17,500 nucleotides of DNA, from contig CM060318.1 in assembly GCA_030674155.1 (NCBI GenBank), forward strand, positions 77,412,680 through 77,430,179, written 5' to 3'. The DNA is from Stramonita haemastoma (lineage: Eukaryota; Mollusca; Gastropoda; Neogastropoda; Muricidae). Below are positions 1 to 8,035 of the stretch, piece by piece (the stretch's first letter is position 1; the number at the start of each line of letters is the position of its first letter). The notes under the pieces are model-generated. The model saw only the letters and a program-made list of their open reading frames with translations. It did no database searches and was not told the DNA's origin. Both the position numbers and the translations under genes were made by a program.

Positions 1-39
1 ACAAGAGGCATTAACAAACAGACACACAGGTAGGTATGC

Positions 40-236
40 GTGTGTATGTGTGTGCGTGTGCGTGACTGCGTGCGTGCGCGCTTGCATGCGTGTGTGCGTG
101 CCTGCATGCTTGTGTGTAAGCGTGCGTGTCTCTGTGTGTGCATGCATGCTTGCATGTATTCATGTGTGTATGTGTGTGTGGGGTGCATGTGTGCTTACGT
201 ATGTGCTTGTGTGTGTGTATGCGTGTATGTATGTGG
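40..236. repeat. TG-rich imperfect microsatellite (TG/CGTG)
   Basis: The tract is almost entirely alternating purine-pyrimidine, with TG steps mixed with CGTG and GCATGC variants. Open frames across it translate to Cys-Val or His-Thr runs, which is what a TG repeat gives in any frame, so none is called coding. Interruptions by CGTG and CATG suggest an old tract. Confidence 0.9.
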
Positions 237-560
237 ACGTAACAAACTGATCCACTCATTCCAACATGTTTACTACTCTTGTAGCCTTTGCTGCAGCTGC
301 GGTCATCCTGTTTCAGCCACAACAGAGGCAGAGAGAAGTGCTATTGCAGCTCGTAAATCATGGCTCTCACTTCTCCTATATCTATCTCGCTGTACATTGC
401 CATTGCTACATATATACATATCGCAGGTAGGCCAGGGTTTGTGGGCCACTAGGGACTGATATTCTGTGTATGCTGTGCTACACAGAATGTTCAAAGTGGA
501 ATTGATTGCTTTTATCTTTTGTTCTCGTTTTTTTGAGGAATATACAAGATAGGACAAGAC
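237..560. other. unique spacer, no gene recognised
   Basis: This is non-repetitive sequence between the TG tract and the purine island. Short frames on both strands have no domain I recognise. The only local structure is a perfect inverted repeat at 461-488. It does not clearly match the composite repeat that starts further right. Confidence 0.6.
461..488. repeat. perfect 10-bp inverted repeat (hairpin)
   Basis: ATTCTGTGTA at 461-470 is the exact reverse complement of TACACAGAAT at 479-488, with an 8-base loop. No T-run follows directly and no gene borders it, so I read it as a chance or relic hairpin rather than a terminator. Confidence 0.7.
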
Positions 561-562
561 AG

Positions 563-1045
563 TGGAGGAAGGGGGGAGGAGGAGGAGGGGGGGGAAGGAA
601 GAAGAATGTGCGGAAGAGGAATGTGTAAAATTCGAAGAAGAAGAATTGGAAGAAGAATTGGAGAGGTAGAATTGAAGAGAAGAATTTGGAAAAGAATTCG
701 AATAATTAAAAAAAAAAGAAGAAGAAGAATGCGAAGAAAAGAGAAGACGAAGAATGCAAGAAAAAGAAGAAAAAGAAGAATGCGAAGAAAAGAAAAATGC
801 GAAGAAAATTACGAAAAAGAATGTAAGAAGAATGCGAAGAAAAATGCGAAGAAGAAGAATGCGAGGAAGAAGAGAAGAAAGAAGAAGAAGAAGAAGAAGA
901 AGAAGAAGAAGAAGAAGAAGAAGAGAAGAAGAAAGCAGAACAAAACGAGAGAGAAGAAGAGAAGAGAAGAGAGAGAGAGAGAAGAGAGGAAGAGAAGAGC
1001 AGAGAGACGAGAGACGAGAGAGAGAGAGGAGAGAGAGAGCATAAT
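563..1045 (+). repeat. purine island 1: GAA/GAAGAATGCGAA-type repeat
   Basis: The plus strand is nearly all purine for about 480 bases. It starts GGA/GGGG-rich and becomes GAAGAA interrupted by AATGCGAAG or AATGCAAG words. It passes through a pure GAA run near 877-923 and ends in a GAGA tract near 955-1040. The same ATGCRAA-interrupted GAA pattern returns at about 8994, 9680, 15120 and 16310, always with purines on the plus strand. Lys/Arg/Glu-rich frames here are repeat translations. Confidence 0.85.
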
Positions 1046-1112
1046 GTCTGTGGATATGCTGTGTGCATATACATATTTTTGGAGTGTGTGCACATAATAC
1101 GAAACTGCATAA

Positions 1113-1130
1113 GCATGCATCTTTGCATGC
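1113..1130. repeat. short GCATGCA hairpin
   Basis: GCATGCA at 1113-1119 pairs with TGCATGC at 1124-1130 across a 4-base loop. It is small and may be chance in a region rich in GCATGC words. Confidence 0.4.
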
Positions 1131-1527
1131 AAAAGCTTAGACATAACTGAAGTATATACATGCCTAAGGTGGAACCCATGTTGTTGATGTGGTGATTTTA
1201 TCTATGTCCCAGTGCTGATGTTTGATTTAGGGACTGGGTACACTCTGTCACGACCCTCCTATTCATTTGGTTATAGGATGAGACCATAAACCGAGGCAGT
1301 CCTCTTGTCTCTGACTTGCAAGTACTATCAGTCGTATTACTGACTGGTTTGTGTGCTAGCATTAACTACTCCGTGTCTGCTTAGCCATACAAATGTGCTG
1401 TTAAGGATATGATAGCTTGTGATGTATTGCCTTTTGTTTTCTTTTTGGTGGAATGGGAATAACATACCGTCTGATAGACAAGCACACAAGTATGTGGAAA
1501 GCAGGTAGACATACACATAGATAAACA

Positions 1528-1661
1528 GGCAGACAGACAGACAGAGAGAACAGATAGACAGACAGACAGAGAGACAGAAGACAGACAGACAGATGGACAA
1601 TGAGGCAGACAGAAAGATAGACAGACAGACAGGCAGACAAACAGATAGACAGACAGGCAGG

Positions 1662-1692
<31 letters not shown>
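1528..1692 (+). repeat. (ACAG)n microsatellite in unit 1
   Basis: ACAG/GACA tetranucleotides fill most of this tract, with GATAGACA, GGCAGACA and AGAGACAG interruptions. Units 2 and 4 have an ACAG tract at the matching place and unit 3 has a decayed remnant. This suggests that the ancestral unit carried it. Confidence 0.9.
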
Positions 1693-1693
<1 letters not shown>

Positions 1694-1744
1694 ACAGATA
1701 GAGACATCTACACACATCGCCACCAGATTCTCACACCGCACCAC

Positions 1745-2100
1745 TTTGTGTGTGCATGTGTGTGTATGTTTATGTGTGTGCGTGCGTGCGTGCGCTTGTG
1801 TGTGTATGCGCGCTTGTGTGTGTATGCGGTGTGTGTGTGGTGTGTGTGTGTGTGTGTGTGTGGCGCGGTGTGTTCGTTTGGGGCGCGCGCGCGTGGGTAG
1901 TGTGCATTTGTGAGTGCGCGTGTGTGCGTGCGTGTGTATGTGTGAGTGCGTGCACGCGTGCATGCATGCATGTGTGTATGTTTGTGTGTGCAGGTACGCA
2001 TGTGTGTGTGTTAGTGTGTGTGTGTGGTGCGTGCGTGCGTGCGTGAGTGTGCGTACATGTGTGTGTGGCGTATGTGTGTGAGTGTGCGCGTGTGTGTAGA
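1745..2100. repeat. TG/CGTG tract in unit 1
   Basis: About 355 bases of mostly alternating TG, CGTG and GCATGC, with a GCGCGCGCG core near 1884-1892. In units 3 and 4 the matching slot holds CA on this strand rather than TG. The tracts are therefore probably not simple descendants of one repeat. The high-scoring His-Thr and Cys-Val frames are artefacts. Confidence 0.9.
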
Positions 2101-2189
2101 CGCACACACCCATTCTAGCTAAAAGACTGTGACACTGACCAAATGTGTTGGCTCTCAATATCCTTCCCAGCGCTGCATGTTCCAAACAG

Positions 2190-2290
2190 ACACATAGACA
2201 TATATCAACATGAGTTCACCCCCAGAGGGTTTGGCAATTCTCTTCATTTACACATTTTTTTGCCTCTGAGACAAAAACAGAAATGGAATC
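2190..2290 (+). repeat. conserved block of unit 1
   Basis: The block contains CCCCCAGAGGGTTTGGCAAT then TCTCTTCATTTACACA and TGCCTCTGAGACAAAAACAG. It is the best copy of a segment found again near 4110-4190, 6065-6145 and 7965-8035, and it anchors the four-unit alignment. The anchor CTCTTCATTTACACA starts at 2240. Confidence 0.7.
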
Positions 2291-2915
2291 AAATAAACAC
2301 GAAAACTAACTTGAATAGATAAATCAACGAGAGTCTGTATTCGATAAACAGGTAAAAACATAGAAAAAATAGAATACTTGTAGAAATTACAAAATGAATC
2401 AACCTATGAATGAAGAAGATAGTAAATCATCACGACAACATGGGAAAATAACAAATTATTACGTTAACAGCGATATCAAATAATCAATAATCAAGATAAC
2501 ATAAATGAAATAACAAATAATTACGAAAACATCCAGATATCACTGAGACTAGTGAAGGTTGAATAATCAAGTAGGCAGATGTAAAACGTGAAAAACTATA
2601 AAATATTCAATGAATATTTAAACGTATAAAATTTTTATAAACATCTCGTACAAATAAGAAAAGCCGAAACCCAGCTAACAAATATAAACAATGAGGAAAA
2701 TACACAACCAATGGTATAAAAACAAAGCAAAATACGCAAAATAGATAAAAATGATGAAAGATGGGATAAATGATACAAACAAGGACATGTGTAATCATCA
2801 TGGATAAAGTAGATAAAATAAATAAGCAAAATGTAAAACACCAATCAACCATTCAATCAATCACAATCAATCAGAAAGCAAACAATGAACAATCAAGCAA
2901 GCAATCCAACAAGCA
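2270..2915 (+). repeat. A-rich, T-poor tail of unit 1
   Basis: About 640 bases are strongly A-rich on the plus strand, with degenerate AAATAAACAA, AATAATCAA and CAATCAAGCAAG words. No open frame with a recognisable domain exists. The TTT-rich minus-strand frames have membrane-like composition only because the complement is T-rich. Matching tails follow the conserved block in the other units. Confidence 0.6.
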
Positions 2916-2944
2916 GTGGTTGTTCTCAACAAGCAGTTAGAAAA

Positions 2945-3440
2945 ATTACCAACTAAATCACAAGACATCAATATTTACATCAGATCAGTGAATAAGTCTA
3001 CACGTGTCCGGCATTATACTAAAAACTAATGAGGGAAAGGGGTACAGAGAAAAAAAATTAATGCATAAAACTGTTTTTGATTACACTGCCTAACAAACTA
3101 ATCATTTGTCCATCAAGATAAACGAAACGTATTCACACTTTCATCTGAAAAACGTGTATAGCAGTACGGAATTGCCACACAATTCAAAAGTAATACTAGT
3201 CTAAACTAAGCATTAAATAACGTATATATTATATATACTTTAGTTGATTTGAAATCTGGCCTCCTCCAGTCTGTGAGGCCTTTTTTTGAAACCCTAGAGT
3301 GACTTGAAGGGAAGATACCTATTTCTCATGTTCACAGCCAGTTCTTTGCGAGTGAAGACTGAATACCTCCTACATACTGTTACATCCAGCAGACCTTAGT
3401 ATCTGTGTGCTATTGTATGCACTTCTCAGATACTGTGTAA
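2945..3440. other. spacer between units 1 and 2, no gene recognised
   Basis: Mixed AT-rich, non-repetitive sequence with a TATATATTATATATA stretch near 3222-3238 and no convincing coding frame. Part may belong to the end of unit 1 or the start of unit 2. Confidence 0.5.
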
Positions 3441-3670
3441 CCGTTTTCCGCTCTTTTTCAGCCATCTTGATAGTCTGAGAGAAGGAAGGAAGGAAGGAAG
3501 GAGGAAGAGCCTGTAATTCAGCACACTCCATCTTCTTATCTGTGATTTGCCAACGGCTATCACTCCAGCCGCTGCTAGATTTGTGGTCGGAGAGTAGATT
3601 GCCTTTTGTGGTAGGCCGACATGACACACACCTCTTTTGTAACTGAGAGATTATTGTAGATTCTTTTTTG

Positions 3671-3674
3671 GTGT

Positions 3675-3750
<76 letters not shown>

Positions 3751-3778
3751 TGCGGTGTGTGTGTGGCGCGCGCGCGCA
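3671..3778. repeat. (TG)n with CG tip in unit 2
   Basis: A nearly pure TG tract ends in GGCGCGCGCGCGCAC. Unlike the other units, it lies inside the pyrimidine-rich block and separates CTTTTTTGGTG from TTGGTGGAATG. It looks like a local expansion of the block's own TTGGTG word. Confidence 0.9.
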
Positions 3779-3879
3779 CTTTTAATTGGTGGAATGTAAA
3801 GCAACATACAGTCAGAAACAAACAGATACAGAAAGATGGGCAAATAGACAAAGAAGACAACAAACATAATCATGCTTCC

Positions 3880-3992
3880 AGACAGACAACAGACAGACAG
3901 ACAGACAGACTAAGACAGACAGACAGACACACGCACACACATTCGCGCGTGTGCGCACGCACGCAACGCATGCATACACGCATGCAACACAC
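3880..3992 (+). repeat. (ACAG)n followed by short CA/CGCA tract
   Basis: Two short GACA runs are separated by CTAAGACAG and followed by ACACGCACACACA and CGCACGCA words. The position matches the ACAG slot of unit 1. Confidence 0.8.
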
Positions 3993-4109
3993 CTACTCTC
4001 TCTCTTTATCTCTTATTCCCCTAAGTTTCAACACATGCCAAAACGTTTTTGTGCTCCTTTCTATAATCCTTTATATTCTTTCTGTTGCTGCATATTCAAG
4101 GGACATATG

Positions 4110-4190
4110 TCAAAATAATGTTGCCTCGAGAGTGCTCAGGGAATTCTGTTCATTTACACACCGCTTGCCTGCCTCTGAGATAGAAACAAG
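4110..4190 (+). repeat. conserved block of unit 2
   Basis: GACATATGTCAAAATAATG leads into GGAATTCTGTTCATTTACAC and GCCTGCCTCTGAGATAGAAA. It aligns with the unit 1 block; the anchor CTGTTCATTTACACA starts at 4146, which is 1906 bases after the unit 1 anchor. Confidence 0.65.
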
Positions 4191-4680
4191 AAAGAACGCA
4201 GAAGCAAACAAAAACTCAGAATGGTGAAACAATTCAATCCTAAAAAGAAAGAAAAAGACATATAAACGTATGAATAAAAATGCAAAAATGTATATATATG
4301 AACTAAAAAAATCAAGCCACAAAATAAATTCAGGAACAAGTAAACTTTTAAAATGTGTATGATTAAATGCAAAGCCCTTTCACATCCAACATCTGTGATA
4401 AAAGTAAGTCAACCAAGAAAGAAAATAAGCAGATAAGGACAAAACAAAGCATACATTTGGAAACAAATATGTAGCAAGTAAAGAAATAGATGAAAAACGA
4501 AAATGAAATGAGTTGACAATATGTACAGAAGAAAAAGAATTAAGACAGAAAAAAATGACTAAATAAATATAAAAGGGAATTTTTGGTGAAACATTAAATA
4601 ATGGATTAAACAAATACACGAAAAAGAAACCAAAAATAATACATAGATAAGTAAATAATTAAACAAACATGGGTTCTCAA
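4190..4680 (+). repeat. A-rich tail of unit 2
   Basis: A-rich, T-poor sequence with AAGAAAGAAAAAG, AAATAAATAT and AAATAATTAAACAAAC words, equivalent to the tail in unit 1. No coding frame is supported. Confidence 0.55.
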
Positions 4681-4705
4681 AAACATAGTTAAAAGATTAC
4701 TACTA

Positions 4706-5102
4706 TCAATCCAAGTTACGAGGCATTTAATTCACATCGATAAATAAATCTGTATATTTTTAGTGTCTATTCAAATATGAGGGTGATGGTGGTTGTGATG
4801 AGAGTGGGTGGGAATAGAAAACCACAGTTTTATATAGTCTTTGAATTCCTCATCCTACGATCCTAATGAACAGCTTCTGCCACAAAGAAGTAGAAATATC
4901 GGCCAAAAGTGGCGTACATAGCAAAGGGTAGTTCAAAGTTTTCTTTACAGCATGTGCAGAAGCCATGCTGTCAAACTGTCCATAGAAAATCTTCAGATAT
5001 GTGAGGGTCGTTTGGTCAAACTCTAAAGCAACTGAAACCACGAGGCTTACGTTTTTCTTGTAAATGGTATCATGTTTTTTTGTATATAAAGCTTGAACGT
5101 TT
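4706..5102. other. unique stretch with unidentified minus-strand frame
   Basis: A minus-strand frame (4850-5041, 63 codons) is free of simple repeats, but it has no domain I recognise and no supporting splice or promoter context. I do not call it a gene. The rest is AT-rich, with a GGTGATGGTGGTTGTGATG patch near 4781-4799. Confidence 0.4.
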
Positions 5103-5420
5103 GGTGAAAAGGTGAAGATGTTCCCATCACCTCTGCGGTCGTTAGGGGAGCGAGGTGTCAGAGACCTTGGCTTCTCTAGGGGCCAGCATGTTGAGGGTGG
5201 CGCCTATCTCCTCTTCCTCGCTGCTTTACCTTCCCTAACCCTACCTTCCCTATCCCTAAAGAGAGCAGGTACCCATTTACAGCTGGGTGAACTAGGGGAC
5301 TCTACCAAAGTCAAGACCTACGCACGGTACCGTCACCATCCAAGAGGTAACTGCACTCAACGCTGTTAAACCTAAGGTTTGGGGGAGCGAGTGCTCAGAC
5401 CATTGAGCTATTCCGTCCCT
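5103..5420 (-). mobile_element. 5S-derived SINE-like element, copy A
   Basis: Read on the minus strand, this 318-base element aligns along its length with the plus-strand copy at 11187-11470. Shared landmarks are GCACTCGCT or CCACTCGCT, a 5S-like stretch with CTTGGATGGTGAC (5332-5344), CACCCAGCTGTAAATGGG, GGGAAGGTAAAGCAGCGAGG, AGGTCTCTGA followed by CCTCGCTCCC, and a 3' end of ATCTTCACCTTTT. Upstream of the 5S-like stretch, TAGCTCAATGGT (minus strand, 5399-5410) fits a tRNA-type A box. Compared with copy B it has a local duplication of GGGAAGGTA, which creates CCCTAACCCTA on the plus strand. I found no clear target-site duplication. It lies at the junction of composite units 2 and 3. Confidence 0.7.
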
Positions 5421-5769
5421 AAGTTGAAAGTGTACGTAGTGCATGCACAATATATATAGTTGTCCTCAGCCACCCCGTGTGTGCACTACCCTGGTCTGTG
5501 TGGGGTCATCTTGCTCTTTGGAGGCATCTTGTTAAGCTGAGAGAAAGAGAGAGGAAGGAGCAGTCATTCAATCATCTCAGTCCTCTTATCTCTCTTTTGC
5601 AAGTGTTACCGGTCAAGTGACAGCCTAGTTTGTGTGCCTACAAAGACTGCAAACCCTTGTTAGTGGATGATCGTTTGTTTTCCTTTCTGGTTTATTTGAG
5701 GATGTTAGACAATATATAGGCAGATGGATGGACAAATAGACTGACATAATATGCATACACGCTTGTATA

Positions 5770-5807
5770 CGCGAGCACACATACACACACCAACACACAC
5801 CAACGCA

Positions 5808-5838
<31 letters not shown>

Positions 5839-5960
5839 GCGCGCGTGCATGCACGCACACACATACACACATATACATTCACACACACATTCACAGCACA
5901 TGCACACGCACACAGACATACATATACTTACACACGCACACACTCACGCACACATTTACC
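5770..5960. repeat. CA tract with a (CG)11 core
   Basis: Positions 5803-5878 alternate purine and pyrimidine without a break for 76 bases. The centre (5824-5845) is 22 bases of pure CG. This is the strongest Z-DNA-prone sequence in the window by composition. Confidence 0.9.
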
Positions 5961-6064
5961 CCTCCACCCCCAAAAAAAACATATACACACAGATTACAGA
6001 CTGAAGACTCAGACATTTTAGCTGTCTATATCCTAGCTATCAGAGCACGCTCAGCAGACCTGTG

Positions 6065-6145
6065 ACAAAATCATTTTGTCCCCTAAGGTTTTGGATCATC
6101 TCCTCATTTCCACACTCCTCTGCCTCCAGTGCAAAAACATGAACC
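6065..6145 (+). repeat. conserved block of unit 3
   Basis: GACAAAATCATTTTGTCCCC, then GGTTTTGGATCATCTCCTCA and CACACTCCTCTGCCTCCAGT. The anchor CTCCTCATTTCCACA starts at 6100, 1954 bases after the unit 2 anchor. Confidence 0.65.
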
Positions 6146-6149
6146 AATC

Positions 6150-6650
6150 ACGATACACGAGCATCACAGAAATGTTTATCTAAATTACTTCTCCGTACGT
6201 AATTTAGATAGACATGTACATAAACAAATAGAGAAACAAATAGATGAAAATGAAGGATTAGAATAACATAATTATAGCCTATGAAAACCTACAGAAGCAA
6301 GCAAACAGCAACAAAACTAACTCAATAAATAAATGAATGAATAAATGATATCACCGCAGAATTCAGAAAAATCACTCAATGAGTAACGAACGGTACGCAA
6401 ATCAACAAGTGAAAAAAACAAAAGTTAGAAATGAAACTTTAGAGAGTAAACAAACGTAAAGAGATAAACAAAACACAAAAAGAGTGATTACTTGAAAATG
6501 AGCATAAGTGAAAAATGTAATGGTGGGCAAAAACGGTGACATACCCAAAACTTCACCATTAATGAACCTCAGTGCTTTAGCAAAGGAATAACAACAAAAA
6601 AAGACATCCTGTTTTATCAACGGAAAAAATACATTATTTTTTTTACTCCT
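6150..6650 (+). repeat. A-rich tail of unit 3
   Basis: A-rich sequence with AACAAATAGATGAAAATG, AAATAAATGAATGAATAAAT and AACAAAACACAAAAAG words. No coding frame with a recognisable product is present; the minus-strand Phe/Leu-rich frame reflects A-richness. Confidence 0.5.
6177..6210. repeat. perfect 12-bp inverted repeat
   Basis: TATCTAAATTAC at 6177-6188 is the exact reverse complement of GTAATTTAGATA at 6199-6210, with a 10-base loop TTCTCCGTAC. It lies in the A-rich tail just after the conserved block of unit 3. I do not see it in the other units. It could be a cruciform or a relic of a small inverted-repeat element. Confidence 0.75.
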
Positions 6651-6800
6651 GTAAAACAAGAGGTACACCGGTGAAGGGTTCAAGCTGTCAGTTTCAAATC
6701 CTCGGACCGTGTTGTTCAAAACTGATGAGTAAGTGGAGGAAGATTGATTTTGTTGTCTGATACCCCAAGTCAGTTTTTATACACGTGTAAGCATGGGATG

Positions 6801-6830
6801 CTGCTGCTGCTGTTGTTGTTGTTATTGTTA
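6801..6830 (+). repeat. short CTG/TTG trinucleotide run
   Basis: Four CTG units run into TTG and TTA units. The corresponding place in unit 1 has only a short TTGTTGATGTGG stretch. Confidence 0.7.
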
Positions 6831-6975
6831 CACATTCCTTAGCTGAACACCTAGGGGTTCACCCAGAATATGCACACTGTCTCACTCATCCTACTTGGTT
6901 AATACTGTGAGATTGAAAGTATACTCTGGATGCAAAATGTGCGTATATGACTGCTTTCAAGTACTATCACCACAC

Positions 6976-7282
6976 AAGCAACCATACTTCTAAGTCAAAG
7001 GATTTTTTTCATGTAAAGGACAGTGCAGGATTACAAAGTTAAGAGTTTGTCAAGGTTGAAAGCAATCTAAACATAACATTTTTAAAGCATAACAACATTT
7101 GAATGGCCTTAATATGTAGCTTACATCATCAACTAACAATGCTTTCGGATGTTGGCGGCAGAATGAGTACGTGCATACCGATGGCTGCACCCAGTCACCC
7201 CTCAATATATCAGAGTGGCTATACATGTATTTTTCTGATTCTGTGTGATCATCTCCGCTCTGTTGAGCTATGTTGTTTGATT
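6976..7282. other. unique stretch inside unit 4
   Basis: No simple repeat and no recognised domain. A plus-strand frame starting at 7103 is unlike simple repeat for its first 60 codons and then runs into the GA tract as Arg-Glu. Nothing else supports coding. Confidence 0.4.
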
Positions 7283-7294
7283 GGGAGGAGAGAG

Positions 7295-7361
<67 letters not shown>

Positions 7362-7387
7362 GAGAGGAGAGGAGAGAGAGAGAGGGG
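7283..7387 (+). repeat. (GA)n microsatellite with GGAGA interruptions
   Basis: GA dinucleotides with several GGAGA breaks, ending in AGAGGGGGGGA. A CT tract in opposite orientation lies 290 bases downstream (7676-7740), so the two could pair as inverted arms. Confidence 0.95.
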
Positions 7388-7561
7388 GGGATCTTTATCT
7401 CAGATTTGTATCAGTCTAGCTGTCAGATATTAAGGTACCATCTTGTTTTTGTGTGTCAGCACACTCTTCTTTTGCTTGACTAGTGACACGATTTTCATGT
7501 AAGTGCATGATTGTTGCTACACGTTTTCTTTTGGACATGTTTTATTTGGTAGAATCAAATT

Positions 7562-7660
7562 AGACACAGACAGACCTGCAGAGGAAACGAGAAATGCACA
7601 GAAGGACTGAGAGAGAGATGTATGGACGGTAGACAGACGGATAGACACATGAATAGACAA
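7562..7660 (+). repeat. decayed ACAG-type tract in unit 4
   Basis: GACACAGACAGACC, TAGACAGACGG and ATAGACACATGAATAGAC words lie in the slot held by ACAG repeats in units 1 and 2. Confidence 0.55.
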
Positions 7661-7675
7661 ATATGCGAACACATA

Positions 7676-7699
7676 TTCTCTCTCTCCTCTCTCTTCTCT

Positions 7700-7742
<43 letters not shown>

Positions 7743-7880
7743 CCCACATCCAACACACACACACACACACCAACACACACACACACACTACACACACACA
7801 CACACCACACAAACACACTCACGCGCGCGCGCACGCACGCATGCATGCATGCATGCATGCACGTACGCACATACACATTT
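7676..7880. repeat. (CT)n then CA/CGCA/GCATGCAT tract
   Basis: A CT run (7676-7740) is followed by CA runs broken by CAACAC and CTACAC. It then passes into CGCGCGCG (7822-7830) and repeated GCATGCAT (about 7840-7860). Confidence 0.9.
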
Positions 7881-7964
7881 TTTGCCAAAAAGGCTTAAAC
7901 CCAGACCACACGTTTTAACTCTCTCTAGTTTACATCCTCCTTATCACCACATACACAGCAGACA

Positions 7965-8035
7965 TGATTTATGACAAAATGAGTCTATCCCCAGGAGATT
8001 TGGGCAGTGCTCTGTATTCACACACTCCTTAAGAA
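7965..8035 (+). repeat. conserved block of unit 4
   Basis: GATTTATGACAAAATGAGTC, then TATCCCCAGGAGATTTGGGC and CTCTGTATTCACACACTCCT. The anchor CTCTGTATTCACACA starts at 8010, 1910 bases after the unit 3 anchor. The TGCCTCTGAGAC end is lost. Confidence 0.6.

Larger units (their letters stand above)
1170..3100 (+). repeat. composite repeat, unit 1 (approximate limits)
   Basis: This is the first of four diverged copies of a long composite unit. The head contains CCTCTTGTCTCTGACTTGCA (1301-1320), followed by CAAGTACTATCA. A pyrimidine-rich block follows at 1427-1455, containing CCTTTTGTTTTCTTTTTGG and GTGGAAT. Then come an ACAG tract (1528-1692), a TG tract (1745-2100), a conserved block (about 2205-2285) and an A-rich tail ending near a TTCTCAACAAGCAGTTAG word (2923-2940). 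The order is shared with units 2-4. The limits are set by eye from fading similarity. The source element is not recognised, and no conserved open frame runs through the unit. Confidence 0.6.
3440..4705 (+). repeat. composite repeat, unit 2 (approximate limits)
   Basis: The head includes CATCTTGATAGTCTGAGAGA and a GGAA run (3481-3502), then TCTTCTTATCTGTGATTTGC (3531-3550). The pyrimidine-rich block ending in GGTGGAATG (3788-3796) is split by a TG tract. An ACAG tract (about 3880-3930), a short CA tract, a conserved block (4110-4190) and an A-rich tail follow. GGGTTCTCAAAAACATAGTT near 4671-4690 matches the end word of unit 1. Unit 2 therefore keeps the order of unit 1 with shorter simple repeats. 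Confidence 0.6.
5440..6720 (+). repeat. composite repeat, unit 3 (approximate limits)
   Basis: The head has GGCATCTTGTTAAGCTGAGA then TCCTCTTATCTCTCTTTTGC (5581-5600), a close match to the heads of units 1 and 2. A pyrimidine-rich block follows with TGTTTTCCTTTCTGGTTTAT (5676-5695), then a decayed ACAG remnant (5718-5745), a CA/CG tract, a conserved block (6065-6145) and an A-rich tail. The right limit is uncertain. Confidence 0.6.

Noticed and set aside
606..1097. Long Lys/Arg/Glu-rich open frame resembling a charged coiled-coil protein
   Set aside because: It is a direct translation of the GAA/GAGA repeat; several frames on both strands are open over the same bases, as expected of simple repeat.
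1528..1692. CRISPR array suggested by regularly repeated ACAG units
   Set aside because: There are no unique spacers between repeats; it is a plain tetranucleotide microsatellite in an animal-like genome.
1337..2185. 282-codon minus-strand frame with His-Thr and Cys-Leu-Ser-Val runs
   Set aside because: It translates the ACAG and TG tracts. No non-repetitive domain is present, and other frames are open in the same place.
4850..5041. 63-codon minus-strand frame as a gene
   Set aside because: It is free of simple repeat but short, and has no recognised domain, promoter or splice context.
6576..6699. tRNA gene suggested by TAGCAAAGG and GTTTCAAATCC
   Set aside because: The A-box-like and B-box-like words are more than 100 bases apart and no cloverleaf arms can be seen.
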